A DNA stretch of 64,000 bases from CF-13 sp035279665 (GTDB taxonomy: Bacteria > Chloroflexota > Dormibacteria > CF-121): NCBI GenBank assembly GCA_035279665.1, contig DATEHI010000022.1, positions 1 to 64,000 on the forward strand. Reading direction: 5' to 3'. Each line of letters opens with the position of its first letter. The stretch's first letter is position 1. The notes below the pieces were generated by a model that searched no databases, was not told where the DNA came from, and saw nothing but the letters and a program-made list of their open reading frames with translations. Below, in pieces: positions 49,369 through 58,307 of the stretch. The position numbers and the translations under genes were made by a program.

Positions 49369-50139
49369 TTACGCGCCGTTCAGCTTTTCGAGGATGTCCC
49401 GATGGAGCAACCCGTTGCTGGCCACCGCGTTTCCCCCGGCGTAGGTTCGCTGCCCCTTGAAGTCCGTGAGGCGACCGCCTGCCTCCTCGACGAGGATGAG
49501 CGGCGCGGCAAGATCCCAGGAATAGAGCTCGGGCTCGAACATCGCTTCGCCGGCTCCCTCCGCTACCAGCGCGTACCCCCAGAAGTCGCCGAACCCGCGG
49601 TCGCGCCAGGCGCCACTGACGACTGCATCGAAGCCGCGCTGCTTGCCGACAGCGGCGAAGGCGGTGCGCGACGCGTAAAAAACCTGGGCGTCCTCGAGCT
49701 GCGAGATCGTCGACACGTGCAAACGTCGCTTACCGGCCCAGGCACCGCCGCCACGCACCGCGTGCCAGCGCTCGTGCATCGCGGGCGCGGACATCAGACC
49801 CACCTCTAACACGCCCGCGCGCTCGAGCGCGATCAGCGTCGCGAACGCCGGGACACCGCGCAGGTAGCTGTGGGTGGCGTCGATCGGGTCGATGATCCAG
49901 CGGATCTCCTTGTCCGAGGTGCGGTCGCCGTATTCCTCCGCCAGCACGCCGTGGGTCGGATACCTCCTTTCGATCCGTTCCCGCAGCTCCAGCTCGATGG
50001 CGGTGTCCGCCTGGGTGACGAAGGTGCGGTCCGGCTTTCGATCCACCCGCGGGCGGCGTCGAAAATATCGCATCGAGATGCGGTCGGCGGCGTCGGCCAG
50101 CTCGAGGGCAAAGGCCAGGACCTCATCGCGCTCGCTCAG
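49369..50139 (-). CDS. Inositol-monophosphatase/histidinol-phosphatase-like enzyme with a CTG start
   Basis: 256 residues from CTG. IMPase motifs: HGVLAEEYGDR (Glu ligand), WIIDPIDATHSYLRG (in place of D-P-I-D-G-T-x-x-F) and YSWDLAAPLILVEEAGG (WD-x-A-P). The first standard start in frame, ATG 50073, lies 22 codons inside, after the family N terminus LSERDEVLAFALELADAADR. CTG 50139 shares CTGA with the stop of the oxidoreductase gene. Substrate could be inositol phosphate, histidinol phosphate or another phosphorylated small molecule from this operon. Confidence 0.83.
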   Translation of the reverse strand: MSERDEVLAFALELADAADRISMRYFRRRPRVDRKPDRTFVTQADTAIELELRERIERRYPTHGVLAEEYGDRTSDKEIRWIIDPIDATHSYLRGVPAFATLIALERAGVLEVGLMSAPAMHERWHAVRGGGAWAGKRRLHVSTISQLEDAQVFYASRTAFAAVGKQRGFDAVVSGAWRDRGFGDFWGYALVAEGAGEAMFEPELYSWDLAAPLILVEEAGGRLTDFKGQRTYAGGNAVASNGLLHRDILEKLNGA

Positions 50140-52568
50140 GACCGGATCCTCTCACCGGCCGGGTCGTAGAGCGGCTCGCGCGCCACCGTCGCCGGCACCC
50201 AGCGGCCGAAAACCTGGACCTGCGCGCTCCTGCCCGGCGCGGCCTGATCCGACGGCAGGTAGGCGTAGGCAATGCTGCGCTCAACCGTGTATCCAAAGCC
50301 TCCGCTGGTCACGCGCCCGGCGACGCCACCATCGATGCGGACTGGCTCGCCCCCCAGCGCGATCGCACTCCCGTCTTCGAGCAGCAATGGACGCAGCCGC
50401 CGGGTGACCCCATGCGCCTTCGCCTGGATGAGGGCGTCCTTCCCGATGAAGTCGACCGCCTTGCCCAGGCGCACCGCGAATCCGAGGCCGGCCTCATAAG
50501 GGTTGTCCTCCGGCGTGATGTCGCTGCTCCAGACGCGGTAGCCCTTCTCCAGACGCAGCGAGTCGATGGCCCGATAGCCACCCGCGACCAGCCCGAGCGG
50601 CGTGCCCGCCCGCCAGAGGGCGTCCCAGAGCTCGAGCCCGCGGTCGATGGGGCAGTACAGTTCCCAACCGAGCTCGCCGACGTAGGTAACGCGTAGTGCC
50701 GTGCAGGGCACCGTGGCGACCGTGATCTCTTGCGCCGTCAGGTAGGCAAACGCGTCGTTGGACAGATCGGCGTCCGTAAGGGGCTGCAGGATGTCCCGCG
50801 CCCGTGGTCCCCAGAGACCGAGGCAGGCGCGGGCGGCACCGACGTCATCGAGGTTCACCGAGCCGTCCCGCGGATCATGCTTGCGCATCCAGCCGAGGTC
50901 GTGGTTGCCGAAGGCGGTCCCGGTGACGATGAAAAACCGATCCTCGCCGAGCCGCGTCACCGTGAAGTCGCACTCGATCCCGCCGCGCCGGTTCAGCATC
51001 TGGGTGTAGGTCAGGCTGCCGACCGGGCGATCCATCTCGTTGTCGCAGAGATGTTGCAGAAAGGCGAGCGCCCCAGGACCGCTGACCTCGATTTTGGCGA
51101 AGGACGTCTCGTCGAAGAGGCCCGCGCGGTCGCGGGTCGCGCGGTGCTCGGCTGGGATGGCGGGCGACCAGTGATGACCGGCCCAGCCGGCCGGCCGCTG
51201 AAGGCCATCCATCGCCGCCGCATTCGGCGCAAACCAGTTGGGTCGCTCCCACCCGGACTTCTCGCCGAAACAGGCGCCGAGCTCGGTCAAACGGGGATAG
51301 GTGGGCGAGAGGCGAAGCGGCCGTCCGGCCTGGCGTTCCTCGTTCGGATAATGGATATCGTAATAAGTCGAATAGACCTCGACGGTACGCGCGAGTGTGT
51401 AGTCGCGGCTCCGATACGCATCGCCGAACCGCCGCAGGTCCATCTTCCAGAGGTCGAGGCTGGGCTCGCCATCGACGATCCACTCCGCCATCGCTTTTCC
51501 CATGCCGCCCGCCCCGGCGATGCCGTGGGCGCAGAAGCCCGCCGCGACGTACAACCCGCGAATGCTCGACTCGCCGAGGACGAATTCGTTGTCCGGTGTG
51601 AAGGCTTCCGGCCCGTTGATGAGCTTGACGACGTCGCCCTGCTCGAGGGAGGGGACCCGCTTGATGGCGTTTTGCGACAGTGGTTCGAAACGCGACCAGT
51701 CTTGCGGCAGCAGTCGATTGTTGAAGTCGGGCGCGATGCCGTCGAGGCCCCACGGTGCAGGATCCCGTTCGTAGCCACCCATCAAAAGCCCGCCCGCATC
51801 GCGTCGGAAGTAGACGAGCAGGTCGGGGTCGCGCATCGTCGGCAGCTCATCGGGAATCTCCTCCTCGATGCGCGCCAGCAGGTACTGGTGCGCCATCGGG
51901 ATGATGGGAAGCGTCAGGCCGGCCATGGCGCCGATCTCGGGGGCGTAGATCCCGCCGGCGTTGACGATGAGCTCGGCCTCGATCGCGCCCTGCTCCGTAT
52001 CGACGCCACGGAGGGCGCCGCGATCGACCTGGATTCCGGTGACGCGGACGTTCTCGTAGATCCGGGCTCCGCCACGCCGCGCGCCCTCCGCGAGCGCCAA
52101 TGCCAGGCCGCTGGGATCCAGGTATCCGTCGGTGGGGAGGAAGGCCGCGCCCATGACACCGTCGCGCGTCATCAAGGGGAAGCGCCGCTGCGCCTCACCG
52201 GCGCTGACGAGCTCGAGCGGCAGGCCGAAACTGGTCGCCCAACCGGCCTGGCGCTCCAACTCCTCCATCCGTTCGTGCGATGAGGCCAGCCGAAGGCTGC
52301 CCACCGGCCGCCAGCCGACATCGACTCCGGTCTCATCCTTGAGCCGCGCGTAGAGCGCGACGCTGTCCATCATCAGGCGGGTCAGCGGCATGGTGGAGCG
52401 GAGCTGTCCCACCAGGCCCGCGGAGTGGAAGGTCGAGCCGCTGGTGAGCTGGGCGCGTTCCAGCAATACGACATCACGCCAGCCGCGCTGGACCAGGTGG
52501 TAGGCAATGCTGGTGCCGCCGACGCCTCCGCCGATAATGACAACCCGAGCGCGGCCGGGCAGGCTCAC
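50136..52568 (-). CDS. FAD-dependent oxidoreductase, dimethylglycine/sarcosine dehydrogenase-like
   Basis: 810 residues in three parts. An FAD-binding DAO domain (about 1-400) has VVIIGGGVGGTSIAYHL and GSTFHSAGLVGQLRS, the His expected to hold FAD covalently in dimethylglycine dehydrogenases. A central FAO/GcvT segment (about 450-690) follows, then a GcvT C-terminal barrel (AVDFIGKDAL, RVTSGGFGYTVERSIAYAYL). Members oxidatively demethylate N-methylated amines, passing C1 units to folate. GTG 52568 overlaps the kinase gene stop (GTGA); the open frame to 52700 is not needed. Confidence 0.92.
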   Translation of the reverse strand: MSLPGRARVVIIGGGVGGTSIAYHLVQRGWRDVVLLERAQLTSGSTFHSAGLVGQLRSTMPLTRLMMDSVALYARLKDETGVDVGWRPVGSLRLASSHERMEELERQAGWATSFGLPLELVSAGEAQRRFPLMTRDGVMGAAFLPTDGYLDPSGLALALAEGARRGGARIYENVRVTGIQVDRGALRGVDTEQGAIEAELIVNAGGIYAPEIGAMAGLTLPIIPMAHQYLLARIEEEIPDELPTMRDPDLLVYFRRDAGGLLMGGYERDPAPWGLDGIAPDFNNRLLPQDWSRFEPLSQNAIKRVPSLEQGDVVKLINGPEAFTPDNEFVLGESSIRGLYVAAGFCAHGIAGAGGMGKAMAEWIVDGEPSLDLWKMDLRRFGDAYRSRDYTLARTVEVYSTYYDIHYPNEERQAGRPLRLSPTYPRLTELGACFGEKSGWERPNWFAPNAAAMDGLQRPAGWAGHHWSPAIPAEHRATRDRAGLFDETSFAKIEVSGPGALAFLQHLCDNEMDRPVGSLTYTQMLNRRGGIECDFTVTRLGEDRFFIVTGTAFGNHDLGWMRKHDPRDGSVNLDDVGAARACLGLWGPRARDILQPLTDADLSNDAFAYLTAQEITVATVPCTALRVTYVGELGWELYCPIDRGLELWDALWRAGTPLGLVAGGYRAIDSLRLEKGYRVWSSDITPEDNPYEAGLGFAVRLGKAVDFIGKDALIQAKAHGVTRRLRPLLLEDGSAIALGGEPVRIDGGVAGRVTSGGFGYTVERSIAYAYLPSDQAAPGRSAQVQVFGRWVPATVAREPLYDPAGERIRS

Positions 52569-53467
52569 GCGGTGGCCAACTCCAGCCAATCGCCAAACCG
52601 TGGATCCTCGGCGCCACGGAGCAGGCGGTCGAAGTGTTTCGCGGCGTAGGCCGAGAAATCGAAGTCGAGCTCGGAGATCGCCTGCTGCAGCACGCCCCAC
52701 ATCGCTTCGCGGTAGTCGGACATCAGGCGCATCAGCTTGAGCCGGGCGTGCTGGGCGCTGGCGACTCGGCCGAAGTAGGCGGCCAGCAACCGGGCCTCGT
52801 CGTCCTCCGTCAGTTGATGGTTGACAGCGAAATTGCCGAAATCGAAGAAGCGGTCACCCATCCCGGCGTACTCCCAATCGACGATGCGGATGGAGACGCC
52901 GTCGTCGATGAAATTGGCGTTCAGCAAATCGTTGTGGCAGAGGACGGGCGGCTGCGGCGAAAGCGCGCGTTCGATGGTGACCGCGACCGCCTGGGCTCGA
53001 TCGTGCGCCGCCGGCAGGCGTCCCCCGTGCCGGGTGGCCATGAGCGCGTAGGCCTCGACGACGCGGAAAGGGGAGAACATGCTGGCGATGGAGCCTGCCT
53101 GATGGATGCGTCGCAGCGACTGCGCAATTCGCTCCAGCATGACCGGCTCGTGGACGGTGTGGTCGCGGACCGGCCGTCCTTCGATGAAGCGTGTGACCAG
53201 CACGCCCTCCGGCTCGACGAAGGCGATCACGTCGGGACCGACGCCGGCGGCAGCGGCGAGGCGGCTGGCCTCGCGCTCGACCCGCCGGTCGATGCCCAGC
53301 AAGCTTCCGCTCTCAGCGGGAATCCGGACGACAAAGACTTCGCCGTCGATGGCCACCCGGTAGTTGCGGTTCGTGATCCCGCCGGCAAGCGGCTCGGCCG
53401 TCCGCGGCCGTCCCTTCCAGCCCGGCACCCGATCCAGGACCGCCGCGCTCAGCAGCTCGACTTCCAT
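52565..53467 (-). CDS. Aminoglycoside/choline-kinase-like phosphotransferase
   Basis: An APH-fold protein: AGGITNRNYRVAIDGEVFVVRI (nucleotide and Lys), ligand loops, VLCHNDLLNANFI (H-N-D-L-x-x-x-N) and IRIVDWEYAGMGDRFFDFGN (D-W-E-Y-A-G). The last two are the choline/ethanolamine-kinase form of the catalytic and Mg-binding sites. About 300 residues from ATG 53467. The operon with a dimethylglycine-dehydrogenase-like enzyme and an IMPase-like phosphatase suggests a phosphorylated choline- or amine-type intermediate; this is inference. Confidence 0.87.
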   Translation of the reverse strand: MEVELLSAAVLDRVPGWKGRPRTAEPLAGGITNRNYRVAIDGEVFVVRIPAESGSLLGIDRRVEREASRLAAAAGVGPDVIAFVEPEGVLVTRFIEGRPVRDHTVHEPVMLERIAQSLRRIHQAGSIASMFSPFRVVEAYALMATRHGGRLPAAHDRAQAVAVTIERALSPQPPVLCHNDLLNANFIDDGVSIRIVDWEYAGMGDRFFDFGNFAVNHQLTEDDEARLLAAYFGRVASAQHARLKLMRLMSDYREAMWGVLQQAISELDFDFSAYAAKHFDRLLRGAEDPRFGDWLELATA

Positions 53468-53475
53468 CGGTGCAT

Positions 53476-53497
53476 AGCGTAGCGCCGCTGATAGGCT
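53476..53497. promoter_or_regulatory. Divergent leaderless-type -10 elements (kinase operon / UbiB-like gene)
   Basis: Minus strand TACGCT (53481-53476) is 8 nt before ATG 53467. Plus strand TAGGCT (53492-53497) is 7 nt before ATC 53505. No Shine-Dalgarno is seen on either side. Confidence 0.45.
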
Positions 53498-53504
53498 GGC
53501 AAGC

Positions 53505-55160
53505 ATCACTGCGCAATCACCGGCCCGCCGCTACCGTCAGGTCAGCCAGGTGCTGGCGCGGCACGGGCTCGGCTTCTTCATCAGCATCACCGGGCTCGAG
53601 CGGTTCGTCCGGTTCCAGCGCATCTTCAACCGTAACTACGAGCAGCCGCTGTCGCGGCCCGAGCACGTGCGGCGCGCCCTCGAAGAGCTCGGCCCCACCT
53701 TCATCAAGCTCGGCCAGATCCTCTCCACTCGCGCCGACCTCCTCCCGCCGGCGTACCAGGTCGAGCTGGCCAAGCTGCAGGACCAGGCGCCCCGGCTGAA
53801 GACGGAGGTCGTGACCGCCATCATCGCGGCCGAGTTCGGGCGACCGGTTGGTGCCGTCTTCTCCAGCTTCTCGGACGTTCCGCTGGCCTGCGCCTCCATC
53901 GGTCAGGTCCACGCTGCCACGCTCGAGGACGGCACCCCCGTGGTGGTCAAGGTGCAACGCCCCGGAGTCGTCGAACAGATCGAGCTGGACCTGCAGATCC
54001 TCCGCAACCTGGCGGCCACTGCCAGCCGGCGCTGGCCGGTGGCCGAGGAATACGACGTCGTCGGGCTCGTGCATGAGTTCGCGCACACGCTGCGTGCGGA
54101 AACCGACTACATCCAGGAGGGCCGCAATGCGGAGCGGTTCGCGGAGAACTTTGCGGGCGACGACTCCGTCTATTTTCCAGCGGTGTTCTGGGAGCAGACG
54201 ACGGGCCGGGTGCTGACCCTCGAGCGGATCGACGGCATCAAGGTCGACGACCTCGCCGCCCTGGACGCCGCCGGCGTCGATCGGACCAAGGTGGCGATGA
54301 ATGGGGCGCGCATGGTGCTGAAGATGGTGTTCAGGGACCGCTTCTTTCATGCGGATCCGCATCCCGGCAACTTCTTCATCCAACCCGGCGAGCGGATCGG
54401 CGTGGTCGACTTCGGCATGGTCGGCACCATGGGACCGCGCATCCAGGAGCAGCTGGTGTGGGCGCTGCTCGCCTACACATCGGAGGATCCGGATCGCCAG
54501 GTGGATGCCATGTTCGAGCTGGGGGTTGCCGGTCGTCATATCGATCGCGCGGCGCTGAAACGCGACGTCGAGCATCTTCGCTCCCGCTATTACGGCCGGC
54601 CGGTCGGCGAGATCGCCATCGGCCCCGTGGTCAACGACGTCCTTGGCGTGGTCCGCCGGCACCGTCTCCATCTTCCAACCGGCTATGCCCTACTGGTGAA
54701 GACGGTGCTCATGCACGAGGGACTGGTCACGCGTCTCGATCCAGGTTTCGAGTTCAACGCCGTGCTCGGACCGTACGCGCGCGGCATGATCGTGCGGCAT
54801 TTCTCGCCGCTCGGCTGGGGGAAAGCGGTCGGGCAGGCGGGGGTCGACCTGGCGCGGCTCGGGATTGAACTGCCCCAGCAGGTGCGCCGGCTACTGAGCT
54901 CGCTCCAACGCGGGGATGTCGAGCTGGCAATCCGGCCCACGGGGTTCGAGCCCGTGCTGCGGCGCCTCGAACGAATTGCCAACCGGCTGGTGCTGGGCAT
55001 CGTCACCGCGGCGTTCGTGGTCGCGCTCGCCGTGCTGCTCGCCGCCTATCACGTGCGCAGCGATCCCCAGACCGCCGCCATCCTGCTCGTGGGTTTTGTC
55101 CTGGCGAGCGTGCTCGGCGTCTATGTCGCCTGGAGCATCCTGCGCTCAGGGCGGCCTTAG
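53505..55160 (+). CDS. UbiB/ABC1-family atypical kinase with a putative ATC start
   Basis: About 551 residues. ABC1 motifs: FIKLGQILSTRADLLPP (K-x-G-Q), ASIGQVHAATLEDG, VVVKVQRPGV, a long kinase core with RFFHADPHPGNFF (HxDxHPGN) and VVDFGMVG, then C-terminal helices (VTAAFVVALAVLLAAY, ILLVGFVLASVLGVYVAW). UbiB-type kinases support quinone or isoprenoid-lipid metabolism. The longest standard frame starts at GTG 53550, which cuts the family N terminus (ARRYRQVSQVLARHGLG). ATC at 53505 lies 7 nt from TAGGCT and gives TAQSPARRYRQ. Confidence 0.88.
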   Translation: MTAQSPARRYRQVSQVLARHGLGFFISITGLERFVRFQRIFNRNYEQPLSRPEHVRRALEELGPTFIKLGQILSTRADLLPPAYQVELAKLQDQAPRLKTEVVTAIIAAEFGRPVGAVFSSFSDVPLACASIGQVHAATLEDGTPVVVKVQRPGVVEQIELDLQILRNLAATASRRWPVAEEYDVVGLVHEFAHTLRAETDYIQEGRNAERFAENFAGDDSVYFPAVFWEQTTGRVLTLERIDGIKVDDLAALDAAGVDRTKVAMNGARMVLKMVFRDRFFHADPHPGNFFIQPGERIGVVDFGMVGTMGPRIQEQLVWALLAYTSEDPDRQVDAMFELGVAGRHIDRAALKRDVEHLRSRYYGRPVGEIAIGPVVNDVLGVVRRHRLHLPTGYALLVKTVLMHEGLVTRLDPGFEFNAVLGPYARGMIVRHFSPLGWGKAVGQAGVDLARLGIELPQQVRRLLSSLQRGDVELAIRPTGFEPVLRRLERIANRLVLGIVTAAFVVALAVLLAAYHVRSDPQTAAILLVGFVLASVLGVYVAWSILRSGRP

Positions 55161-55849
55161 AAAAGGTGCGTCAGGCGGTGCCGAAAGAGCTTGCTGCCGC
55201 CGGGGTCCCGGTAGGGCGGCAGCAGCTCGCGCATGCGGACTTCAGCCAGCGCGACCATCGACTCGACGGTCTGTCCGGTGCTCTCGATCGGGGGTCCGAT
55301 GATCAGCCGAATCGTCTTGCGCAACCAGAGATCTTGGGTACCGGACAGCGCCACCGGCACGACGGGGACGTGGTTCTCGACCGCGAAGTGCGCGAAGCCC
55401 TTCTTGAATGGCATGACCGCGCCCTCGGACGGACCGTAGTGGCCCTCGGGGTAGATCGCGACCACGCCGCCACGCGCCAGGCATCGGTTGGCGTGCTCGA
55501 AAAGCACCAGGTCCGGCCGGGCCTGGCGATTGACGGGGATGTACCCGCCGACGCTTTTCACGAGCGCCCATTGGACTTTGCGCGTCACCAGCATGGTGGT
55601 GTCGCCGAGGAAATGGATGCGGGGCTCGGCGGGAAAGGTGGCGAGGATGGCAAACGAATCCAGCCAGTTGAGATGGTTGGCGATCAGTACGTAGGGCCGG
55701 TGGGTCGGAATCCGTTCGCGGTATTCGACCCTGATGCGAAACAGCGCGTGCAGCAGCGGCACGGCCCAGAGTCGGATCGCACGGTATGCGAGAGTGGCCT
55801 TCCGCTGCACCGGAAGAAGATTGGCTGGCGGCTGGGCGGGTGGCTCCAT
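55157..55849 (-). CDS. 1-acyl-sn-glycerol-3-phosphate acyltransferase (PlsC-like)
   Basis: 230 residues with the acyltransferase motifs ANHLNWLDSF (H-x4-D, catalytic), IYPEGHYGPSE (glycerol-phosphate contact) and VVPVALSGT. A hydrophobic entry (LWAVPLLHALFRI) places it at the membrane. It should acylate lysophosphatidic acid in phospholipid synthesis; a related lipid substrate is possible. ATG 55849 has AGGAAA close by. It ends tail-to-tail with the UbiB-like gene (4-nt overlap). Confidence 0.88.
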   Translation of the reverse strand: MEPPAQPPANLLPVQRKATLAYRAIRLWAVPLLHALFRIRVEYRERIPTHRPYVLIANHLNWLDSFAILATFPAEPRIHFLGDTTMLVTRKVQWALVKSVGGYIPVNRQARPDLVLFEHANRCLARGGVVAIYPEGHYGPSEGAVMPFKKGFAHFAVENHVPVVPVALSGTQDLWLRKTIRLIIGPPIESTGQTVESMVALAEVRMRELLPPYRDPGGSKLFRHRLTHLF

Positions 55850-55890
55850 TTTCCTGGTAACGCGGCCGGCACCCGTTACGGCACGCAGCC

Positions 55891-56694
55891 TCAGGGGGCC
55901 GCGGGGCCCCTCTTCTTCTTCGCTTCGAGGACTTCCTTCTCCTTCAGGACCTCGTCGTATCGATCCTTATAGCGCTTTTGATCGTCCTCCCCCAACGCCT
56001 GGTAATTCTTGATCGCTGCCTTGATCAAGCTCAGCCGCGTGCCGCGGTTCATATGGCCGGTACCCGCCACCTCTGCCGCCGTTCCCTCCCAGGCGAAGGC
56101 GAGGAACTCTCGCTCGGCGGACTTGCCATGGCCTCCCATTCCTCTCCGATGCTGCTCGACGTGCATGAGTTCGTGTCCTACCTGCAACACCCTCCGGGCG
56201 AAGCCCTCTTTGGTCGTGTGCGTTAGGAAATCGTCGCTGACCGCAATCGAGCCTTGTTCCGAGCCCTTCGGGGCCCTGGCTGCGGGAGTGGTGGTCAGCA
56301 GACCATCCTCATTCAATGGATAGGTCACGTCCTTGATCAGATCCTGACGGTCTGCGTAATAGGTCTTGAGGATGCTCCACACCACGTTCTTGGCTCGCTC
56401 GTCCTTGGAGGGCGTGTCGGCCTGGGCAGCGTCGACGATCGCTTTCGCCTTTACATCGAGCGCACCGGCGGCCGGCGCCGCGGCCGGTGCCACCCCCGCC
56501 TCTGGATGCTGTTGCAGCGCAAGCGCCCCGTTGGCGAGCAACTGGCCAACCGCCCTGTTTCCCGCCGCTCGTTGAAGTTCCAGCAGCCGGCCGGCCGCGG
56601 TCGGCGACAGGACCAGGGCCGACCGAACCGCTCCGCGGCCTCCGGGACCGCGGCCGCGTGGTTCATTCTCAGCGCCCTTTCGGTCAGCGCCCAT
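55891..56694 (-). CDS. HELMH zincin-like protein with an eCIS-type N-terminal motif
   Basis: 267 residues. The N-terminal motif LQRAAGNRAVGQLL (39-52) is the sequence carried by many proteins associated with extracellular contractile injection systems (DUF4157-type neighbours). A Pro/Ala linker follows. The C-terminal half has a zinc-binding H174-E-L-M-H178 in VGHELMHVEQH, with E194 or E196 as candidate third ligand, and a Lys/Glu-rich end. No eCIS structural genes lie in the window. ATG 56694 lies within the malate synthase 3' end (11-nt overlap). Its role could be a loaded effector or an autonomous protease. Confidence 0.7.
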   Translation of the reverse strand: MGADRKGAENEPRGRGPGGRGAVRSALVLSPTAAGRLLELQRAAGNRAVGQLLANGALALQQHPEAGVAPAAAPAAGALDVKAKAIVDAAQADTPSKDERAKNVVWSILKTYYADRQDLIKDVTYPLNEDGLLTTTPAARAPKGSEQGSIAVSDDFLTHTTKEGFARRVLQVGHELMHVEQHRRGMGGHGKSAEREFLAFAWEGTAAEVAGTGHMNRGTRLSLIKAAIKNYQALGEDDQKRYKDRYDEVLKEKEVLEAKKKRGPAAP

Positions 56695-58252
56695 CTTGTG
56701 CATCGAGGATGCCGCGAACCATGCTCTCGCTGAGGTCGCGCGCCCGTCGCATGGTCTGTGGCGAACCGGCCTCTGCCTTCGGCCACTGGGTATTGAGGCG
56801 CTCGAGCTCCTCGTCGAAGAGCCTCGACACCAGCTCGGGTGAGTGCGTGACCCCACGACCGTCGGCATCGGGAACCGAGACCTCGTGCAAGATGCGCTGG
56901 GCGATCATGTATCGATAGATGCGGTCGGTCGCCAGGTCTTCCATGTAGCCGTCGAGCAGGCTGGCGCCCTTCCCGTTCAGCACGCCGTTGCGGTAGCGGA
57001 TAACCGTCCGCACCGCGGCCCGGGTTCCGTCGAGCGTCCGCTTGCCAACGCCTTGCGGGCTGGGTCGCAGGTCCTTATGAATATTGGCGTCCTTGCGCCG
57101 CGCCGCGATCTGGTTGGGGTAGGGGAACTGGTTGACCGCGATCTCGTTTTGATCGGGATGCCCCGTCCACGCGCCGTCCATCAAGCTGTTCGCCTCGTTT
57201 TGCTTGTCCTGTTCGAGCACCTTCAGCGCTCGCGCGTTGAGCTCCGCATCCTCACGGCTGGGATAGAGCGCAGTCATGCCCCCGATCGCCAACATGCCTC
57301 GCTTATGGCAGACCTCGGGCATCACCTCGCGAACCGCCTGAAAGAACGCGACGTCGTGGGGGATGGTGTTGCGGTCGGGGAGGACCCAGGCTGGGTCGTG
57401 CAGCGTGAAGTCGATCAGGCTGGCCATGTAGTCCCACCGCCCCAGGTTGAGTCCCATCATGTGCTCGCGCAGGTTGTAGGCAAATTCCTCCATCTGGTAA
57501 GCGAGAGGGTGCGACTCGACGAGGGCCATGCATTTGATGTAATCGGACGGCCAGCCGCGAGCCGCCGCGATGGCCTGAAAGAGGTCACGCCACCAGAGCG
57601 CCTCGTCGGCCGACTCCGACTTGGCAATGTAGATCGACAACGGGTGCTTCAATCGGCCAGGGTCGACCTGGTAGGCGACCAGCGCAACGTCGAAGAGCGC
57701 CGCAGCCATCCGCTCGCCCTTGACCACGCCGGCCTGCTCGAGATGGAGCCCCCGGGGCCGCGTCAGGATGACGGTCTTACTCTCGTTGATTGCGACCTCG
57801 CGATCGCGCTTGCGATCGTGATAGGTGAGGTCCCCCCGCAGGGCGGCGATGATGTTGCGCACGCCCTGGTTGATGTTCGGCCAGGCATTGGCGACGGAGT
57901 CTTCGAGATCGAGCATGACGCCGGGGGCGCCGGAATTCAGCATCTTGACGACGAGCTCGGCGTCGTCCGCCGGGCCCGTCATCTGGTTGCGCTGATCCTG
58001 GCACCAGCCCGGCAGCGAGACCCTCCAGCTGCCGGTCGTCGCCTCCGATGCCGGGAGATAGTCGGGCAACTGGCCCTGGTGCGCGGCGTCGAGGATCCGG
58101 CGCCGCCTGGCCGCAAGCTCCCGCTGGCGGGGCGTGAACGCCCGATGCAGGGGGAGCAAGAAGTCGTAGAAACCGCGGGGCAAGTCGCGGGTCGCGTCCA
58201 GTTCTGCGGGGGCCTGATTGACCGGTGGATCCGCCGAGATCACCGTCTCCAT
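56684..58252 (-). CDS. aceB: Malate synthase A
   Basis: 522 residues with the malate-synthase A pattern: GAPGVMLDLEDSVANAWPN, AINESKTVILTRPRGLH, LREHMMGLNLGRWDYMASLI (catalytic-loop Arg/Asp), GMTALYPSREDAELN and MDGAWTGHPDQNEIAV. It condenses glyoxylate with acetyl-CoA; no isocitrate lyase is in the window, so glyoxylate may come from another source. ATG 58252 follows TAGAGT by 12 nt. The 3' end overlaps the zincin gene by 11 nt. Confidence 0.95.
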   Translation of the reverse strand: METVISADPPVNQAPAELDATRDLPRGFYDFLLPLHRAFTPRQRELAARRRRILDAAHQGQLPDYLPASEATTGSWRVSLPGWCQDQRNQMTGPADDAELVVKMLNSGAPGVMLDLEDSVANAWPNINQGVRNIIAALRGDLTYHDRKRDREVAINESKTVILTRPRGLHLEQAGVVKGERMAAALFDVALVAYQVDPGRLKHPLSIYIAKSESADEALWWRDLFQAIAAARGWPSDYIKCMALVESHPLAYQMEEFAYNLREHMMGLNLGRWDYMASLIDFTLHDPAWVLPDRNTIPHDVAFFQAVREVMPEVCHKRGMLAIGGMTALYPSREDAELNARALKVLEQDKQNEANSLMDGAWTGHPDQNEIAVNQFPYPNQIAARRKDANIHKDLRPSPQGVGKRTLDGTRAAVRTVIRYRNGVLNGKGASLLDGYMEDLATDRIYRYMIAQRILHEVSVPDADGRGVTHSPELVSRLFDEELERLNTQWPKAEAGSPQTMRRARDLSESMVRGILDAQDGR

Positions 58253-58307
58253 GTGCTAGTTCAGACTCTAGCAGCGGGGAGGGGGCCTAATGGGGTCGGG
58301 GGAGGGT

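Noticed and set aside
50730..52283. Plus-strand frame of 517 residues
   Set aside because: Lies opposite the well-supported dimethylglycine-dehydrogenase-like gene and has no domain features.
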